From: Pseudoips prasinana
Lineage: Eukaryota; Arthropoda; Insecta; Lepidoptera; Nolidae
DNA: 64,000 nucleotides
Direction: 5' to 3'
Assembly: GCA_951640165.1 (NCBI GenBank)
Contig: OX621252.1
Location: 14,033,934-14,097,933, forward strand
The notes under the pieces were generated by a model that saw only the letters and a program-made list of their open reading frames with translations, had not been told where the DNA came from and did no database searches. Numbering within the stretch: the first letter of the stretch is position 1; every line of letters begins with the position of its first letter. Positions 56,001 through 62,000 of the stretch are shown here, piece by piece. Both the position numbers and the translations under genes were made by a program.

Positions 56001-59000
56001 GGAAGTCTAAGCACTCAAAGCGCACTCAAGTTCAACATCAACATAGTTGTAACGCGTGGTTGCAGGTGGTCTAGAGATAATAGTTCTGTTTTTTCAATAA
56101 TTCTATGTACGACAACACTGTATATGATTACAAAAATATGCCCCCAAGTACTTCTATTGAAATGTTTTAATCAATTTGTTCTTCCTAAAACAGTGAAAAG
56201 AACTCGTATTATACGAATTGTAGAAAAATTACTTAATGTCACAATAACACCTATGATTAAATCAATAGCAAACTGGTGTTAAAATTCTCAAAGAATTTAT
56301 ATTTTGACATTTATATTAACCCTTACATTAATGCCATATATTGGCATCTCTTTAATTTTTTGGTTCAATATTGTCTCTGGAACGAGTGTAACGTACTCAT
56401 ATACCCGTTTTACATAGAAATAAATAGTGTCGTTGGATCTCGTACCACAAGGTTTAAAAAAGACTCCCTCTATTTTCTTATTGTTATCTAATAAAGGGTT
56501 TTTTTATTATATAACTATACAGTACTGCCCAGAAAGAACAGAAAATCATCTATCAAGGTAAATCAGTTGTTTAGAGTAGCATATGCCAAGAGCAGTTTTA
56601 CTTTAATGCGGCCCTGAAGTATATGCACCGCATACTAGTCTACCTTACTACTGTATCGCCTTCTTCGTGATGTCTATAATATGTTAAATCTATATCGTCA
56701 TTTATCCTATCCTATTTGTCGAACAATGTTATTGTGTTTTCGGTGATGGTATATGTTGGCCGACGAGTTCGTTTGTGATCCCGATTTAATAAATTAAAAA
56801 CGAATAGGATGAAAAATGCCTTGCATGTTAATATCTCGCTCGCACAATATGACACTACTATGTTAATATGGTGATATTTATCCATCTCTATCTAGTTGTT
56901 ATGTGTAATATATCTGACGTGAGATAAATTTTTGTAGGGTTCGGTAACATAATGATAAAGGAACCCTTATGGTGCCAGTTAGCATGCCAGACAGATGTCT
57001 GTCACAACGGAATATCGGCCTCGGAATAGCTATAGTATTATGTAACCCACCATGTATAAAATAGAAAATCTAAAACATATATTCATATTTGACAAAAGGG
57101 ACGAAGCGGAGTGCCAAAATATTAAGAGTCTGAATTTATACATTTTAAAACTGATTATATGTTCTTTTGTATGACCCATTCTCATTCAAAATAAATGCTA
57201 TTATTAGTTATGTGGTCCAGTTTTAATGGCATATGAGTCCAAAACATTCTATAGGTTTATCTATAAGAAGGCACGGTAAACCCTCTGAGCACAAGTCCGA
57301 CTCGTCCTTTGCTTGATTTTTATTAGAGCAGACGTTGACACAGCAACAATCCATTTTTCATCCCATTCCTGCAGAAGACGGCATAAACTGTATTTTATTT
57401 TAAATTATGTACATAATATGTCAACAGAAAACTACCCCCTTTTGCAAGTATTCATAAAGATCATTTTAAATATGATGCTACCCCAAAAAATTTCAATAAT
57501 ATCGTTATAACAACATAGTTAATAATTCCAATTACATTGACTGCATTTGTGATAAATTTAATCAAGTTCTATGGATGATTTCGCATGCCAATCGAAAAAG
57601 AATACGTCAGAATTGGATAGTTGTTTGTCTACGATTTAATGTCATTTTTAATTAAAATATAGTTTATTTGCCGTCGAAAGTAGTAAGAATAAAGTCTGCC
57701 AAATTTAATAACAACATATTAATAAATATATTGGATTATGAACGTACTTTGTTGACTTAAATTTATGTTAATGCTTTATTATCAATTATTATTCTTTACA
57801 CAGATGCAAAAGAAAATAGACTCCCTACAGGCGGAGCTACAACAAGTGAAAGGTTCCAATCACAATCACACATTTGCAGACGCAGAACGACACGCAGAGG
57901 TTAGTTGATTTAATGTGAAGACTTCTTTAGACGCATTTTTATTCAAGAGTGAACTTAAGTAACCGTCACGCTCGGATCGGTGATGCTGTATCGGGTTTAC
58001 TACGTTTGCAGTCATGCTACGTTTACTATCCGAGAAGAAGATTTTCTTCATAATTGTGGTCTAGTAAGTGTCCATAAGCTGCGGTAGCCGCTTACAATAC
58101 ATACGGGCCGTATGCTAGTTTTTGATTTATTCTTGACTTTGTTGTTAAAATAGAGGAAAGGTAGCAGAAAGGTAGAACACGTAACATAGACGTAGTATAT
58201 GGGTGAGTCAGTGATTGAAAAGGGTGTTATTAAAAAGGGACCGGAATACAAAGTGCTATCGTCTAGTCTCAACATTTGTGCAGAATAATAGTTTATAGTG
58301 CACGATTATGTTCATGTGTCCTGTATTCCGTAACTATTATAATGCAATGTTATGGCTGTCCAACGCAACCGGGGAGAGATAAGACGCCGCAAGAATGACT
58401 TAAGTACTCTTAAAGTGTGACATCCTTCCTAACTTTTTGCTACTAATGGGTATTTTCCATACCAACACAATTTTGTAACTCTTTTTTGCTAGACACAGAA
58501 TTTAAACAGAGTTCCACATTTCCAAGGCAATCGGTTGTAGACAGAGTTTTAGGAGTGAAAAAATAAAATACGATACCTATACTAAACTATGTACAGACGC
58601 CAGCACATCCAGCTACCCCAATCTGTCAAAGGCAAACGGCAAGAATGTATGGGACTTTTGTACCGCTAGTAAAATTTCGTGTTACGAGATATTTTATGTT
58701 TTAATTGGTGGTTAATGTGATAGAAAAGGCATTTTTAATTTCTTAGATTTTTAGAACTTGGGATATAAAATTTATAGCTAGTTTTATTTTAAGGTTATGT
58801 TTGGTAATCTGTGGGTCAACCCCATTACCGTGGAAACATTGCAGTTCGAAAACCACTCTTACTGCCTAAGTAATAAAGATACTGTTAATATCAAAGTGTG
58901 TCTACTGATGTGGCAATGAAATGCTAGTGTTAACTAGTGTACCAATGAAGATTGTTACATATTATATTTACATAAACATTGTTATGGTGATAAAGTAGAT

Positions 59001-62000
59001 GTTGTAGCTCTATTTATAGTGTTTTACATGGATTTATTCCGAACCTACCCCGAAAACCCTAACCGGGTCGCGAGTTAGGTTGAGAAGATGCAAAAAACTA
59101 TTATTTGTTGAGATAATGAAAAGTTCTTTATTTCCATTAATTACATAGGTAGTTCATAACCCAGTGTACATTTGTGTGAGGTTGCGAGGGGTTATATAAG
59201 AGGTTTTGAGTGGAGGTAAATAAAACAATAGATTCTTTGTTTTTTGTTACAATAATTTTATTGATATTATTATTAATTTATCCTTAGTATTACTTCATCT
59301 AAGAATATCTTCACATAAGTACCAGACAATAATTATCACATATCACAAAGAAACATTGGGTTTATTGAGAACTTCACTCTCTTCGAATAATGCTTGCAAT
59401 TGACACATTGCAAACTCGTCATTTTAATTAAATGATAAAGCGTCCTTTCGTGAATCCACTGTCAACAGATATATATTATAACACGGAGGAACTGATGCTG
59501 AACTCACTTAATATCTGCAAGATAATTTGCCAAATTGATGACATGTATCAAAACAACAGAAATAAATACCTGACAGATTGTCTTTGCCTGTCAATAAATA
59601 ATTGCCATGAACAAAAAAAATATTGACGACGAAAATCGTTACTATTAAAAATCATTAAATATTTTGATATAACGCAACTACTGTGCTCACTTAGATATAA
59701 TAAATACGTCTATAATTATATGATTCATATGTAATGTTGTTCCCATTTATAAATAATTTATTATAATTTCGACATTTATATTATTTTACACATGGAAATT
59801 TCTGTAAACGTAACTGCGTTTAGTTTACGATTTTATTACGTTTATTTATTGAAAATAATTGAAATATTCTTTTTGATTTAATTAATTAATCCCAAGTTCT
59901 AAAAATATTATACTTACATTAAAATCAATACCTTAGTTGTCTTAACAAGTGGTACAAATTATATAGCTGAACAACAAAGGAAGTATGCGATACGGATTCG
60001 GCCATTTTCTTTTCCCCAATTGAAAGTGAACCTTAAACCTTATGTGATAAAGTTTCTATAAAATAAATTTGACAGATTGAGGTAGCTGGATGTGCTGGCG
60101 TCTGTACATACGTACAATTTACCAAATTGTTAACGAGTACGAATCAAGTTAGCTAGGTCATGCGACCTTCCTCATGTTACAATTATTTGTTTTGTTTTAC
60201 AGGAAAGGCTCATGGATGGGTTTTCCGACAAACACAACATAGAGGTGTGCAATGGACCTTTACAGGTAAATAATATAAAGGGACAAGAATATATTTATTT
60301 GTTTTGAATAGGGTATATAACATAGGTTTTATAAGCCATCAAACGGAGCGTACAGATCTTGGTACTTCCCGATCAATTTACATTATTGATTGGGTAATAC
60401 AAATCCTAATATTATAAATGCGAAAGTTTGTGAATATGCGTTGTTTGTTACTCTTTTACGCATAAAATACCTAACGGATTTTGATGCAACTTTGTTATAA
60501 TATAGCTTATATATCCTATAAACATAGGCTATAATTTATAATGTTTGAGTACAGCTAGTTATAGAATACATACGCAAGCAGTGTTTAATTAATAATATCC
60601 TGTAACATTATTTACACACTGCCATCTGATCCCAAACTAAACAGAGCTTGTACTATGGAAACCAGATAACTGATATACTACATTTCTTTTGTAAATATAT
60701 ACTTATATATGTAGATATTACACCCAGACCCAGGACAAACAGACATGTTCATGCACACAAATATCTGTCCTGCTTGGGAATCGAACCCACGAGCTCTGGC
60801 GTGAAAAGAAAGCATTTGCCAACCACGCCAACAGGCCCGTTTATTATTTTCTACTTGTTTAAATCACGCATTGCATACAAGTGGCGAATAATTATAGAAA
60901 CTACTACTATCAACTCGCTTTCCTTTGGTATCCTATCTTTATCGTTCTGGACTCTGGTTACCGCCCGCCGTCGGCTTGCTTATACTCAGGGCCAATCATC
61001 GCTAGTTATTTTTTTTTATGTCAGAGGTCGACAAACGAGCAAGTGGCTCACCTGATGGTAAGTGATCACCGCCGCCCATTGACACTCTTAACACCAGAGG
61101 AGTCGCGGGTGCGTTGCCGGTCTTTAAGAGTCAGCAAACAATTGTTGCTGACCCTTCCCCCCCACCCCGATGAGCTCTGGCGACCTTACTCACACTCAAC
61201 TAACACAACATTAAATTATTTATGTTATTATTAAGGAATGTCTTCTGTAAGGTGGAGGTACTTCCCCAGTCGGGCTGCTCTTCGAGCGAAAGAACGCTGT
61301 GCCCTACCTCTCTTAAAGTTAATTGTCAATGGTTCCCATATTCACACGATACTGCTAGTAGTTTAGTAGATTTGTGCTTTCTCTTTTCGATGAGATATGG
61401 TGGTTGTAGTTACAACGTCGATGAAGTCCTATTACCTGGTACTAGACGGCGCGTGGCGCTCAGGATGTTGGCACCAGAAAACCCCTTAGGACACAACATT
61501 GCACACACTTTTTTCGAAATGTTGCCTGGTTGGTTTGTCGGTGAGGTTGGTAGGCAACTTTGAAACGAAATTTCAATGTTTCGGACCAACGTTTTGTCAG
61601 TTTTGCACTATGTCACACATTGAGTTAAACAAATAGAGAAGCAAAGCTCATTATGGCGTGTCGTAAAAAGTGTAGGCACCAGTTAACAGTGACGACGTAG
61701 CCTTGAAACATTTAAAGTAAACATATTACTTACATCACCGGTCGCAAGGACAATACCGCTGCTAAGATTAAACAAAGCCAAACATATAAAATGAGACGAC
61801 GGGTTGGTGTTGCTTACCATAGAATATTTAATATCAAGTATTTTAAAATATATTTTGTAATAAATATGTGGAGTGGCTACGCTTTGGCGCGGGAATGAAT
61901 AATCTAGTAGTTATATATCATGAGGTCACACATCTATTACGCAATCAGGTCAAAGAAGAAGGTTAAGTGTACTTAACCTAACCACGAAGCAGTTATTGGT

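Noticed and set aside
55803..56282. 159-codon + strand frame
   Set aside because: No recognisable domain, odd composition, sits inside an intron of the host gene and overlaps repeat-like sequence.
61222..61563. 113-codon + strand frame
   Set aside because: It starts in the inverted CR1-type tail (the same MLLLRNVFC peptide appears at the copy near 23690), so it is antisense repeat sequence.
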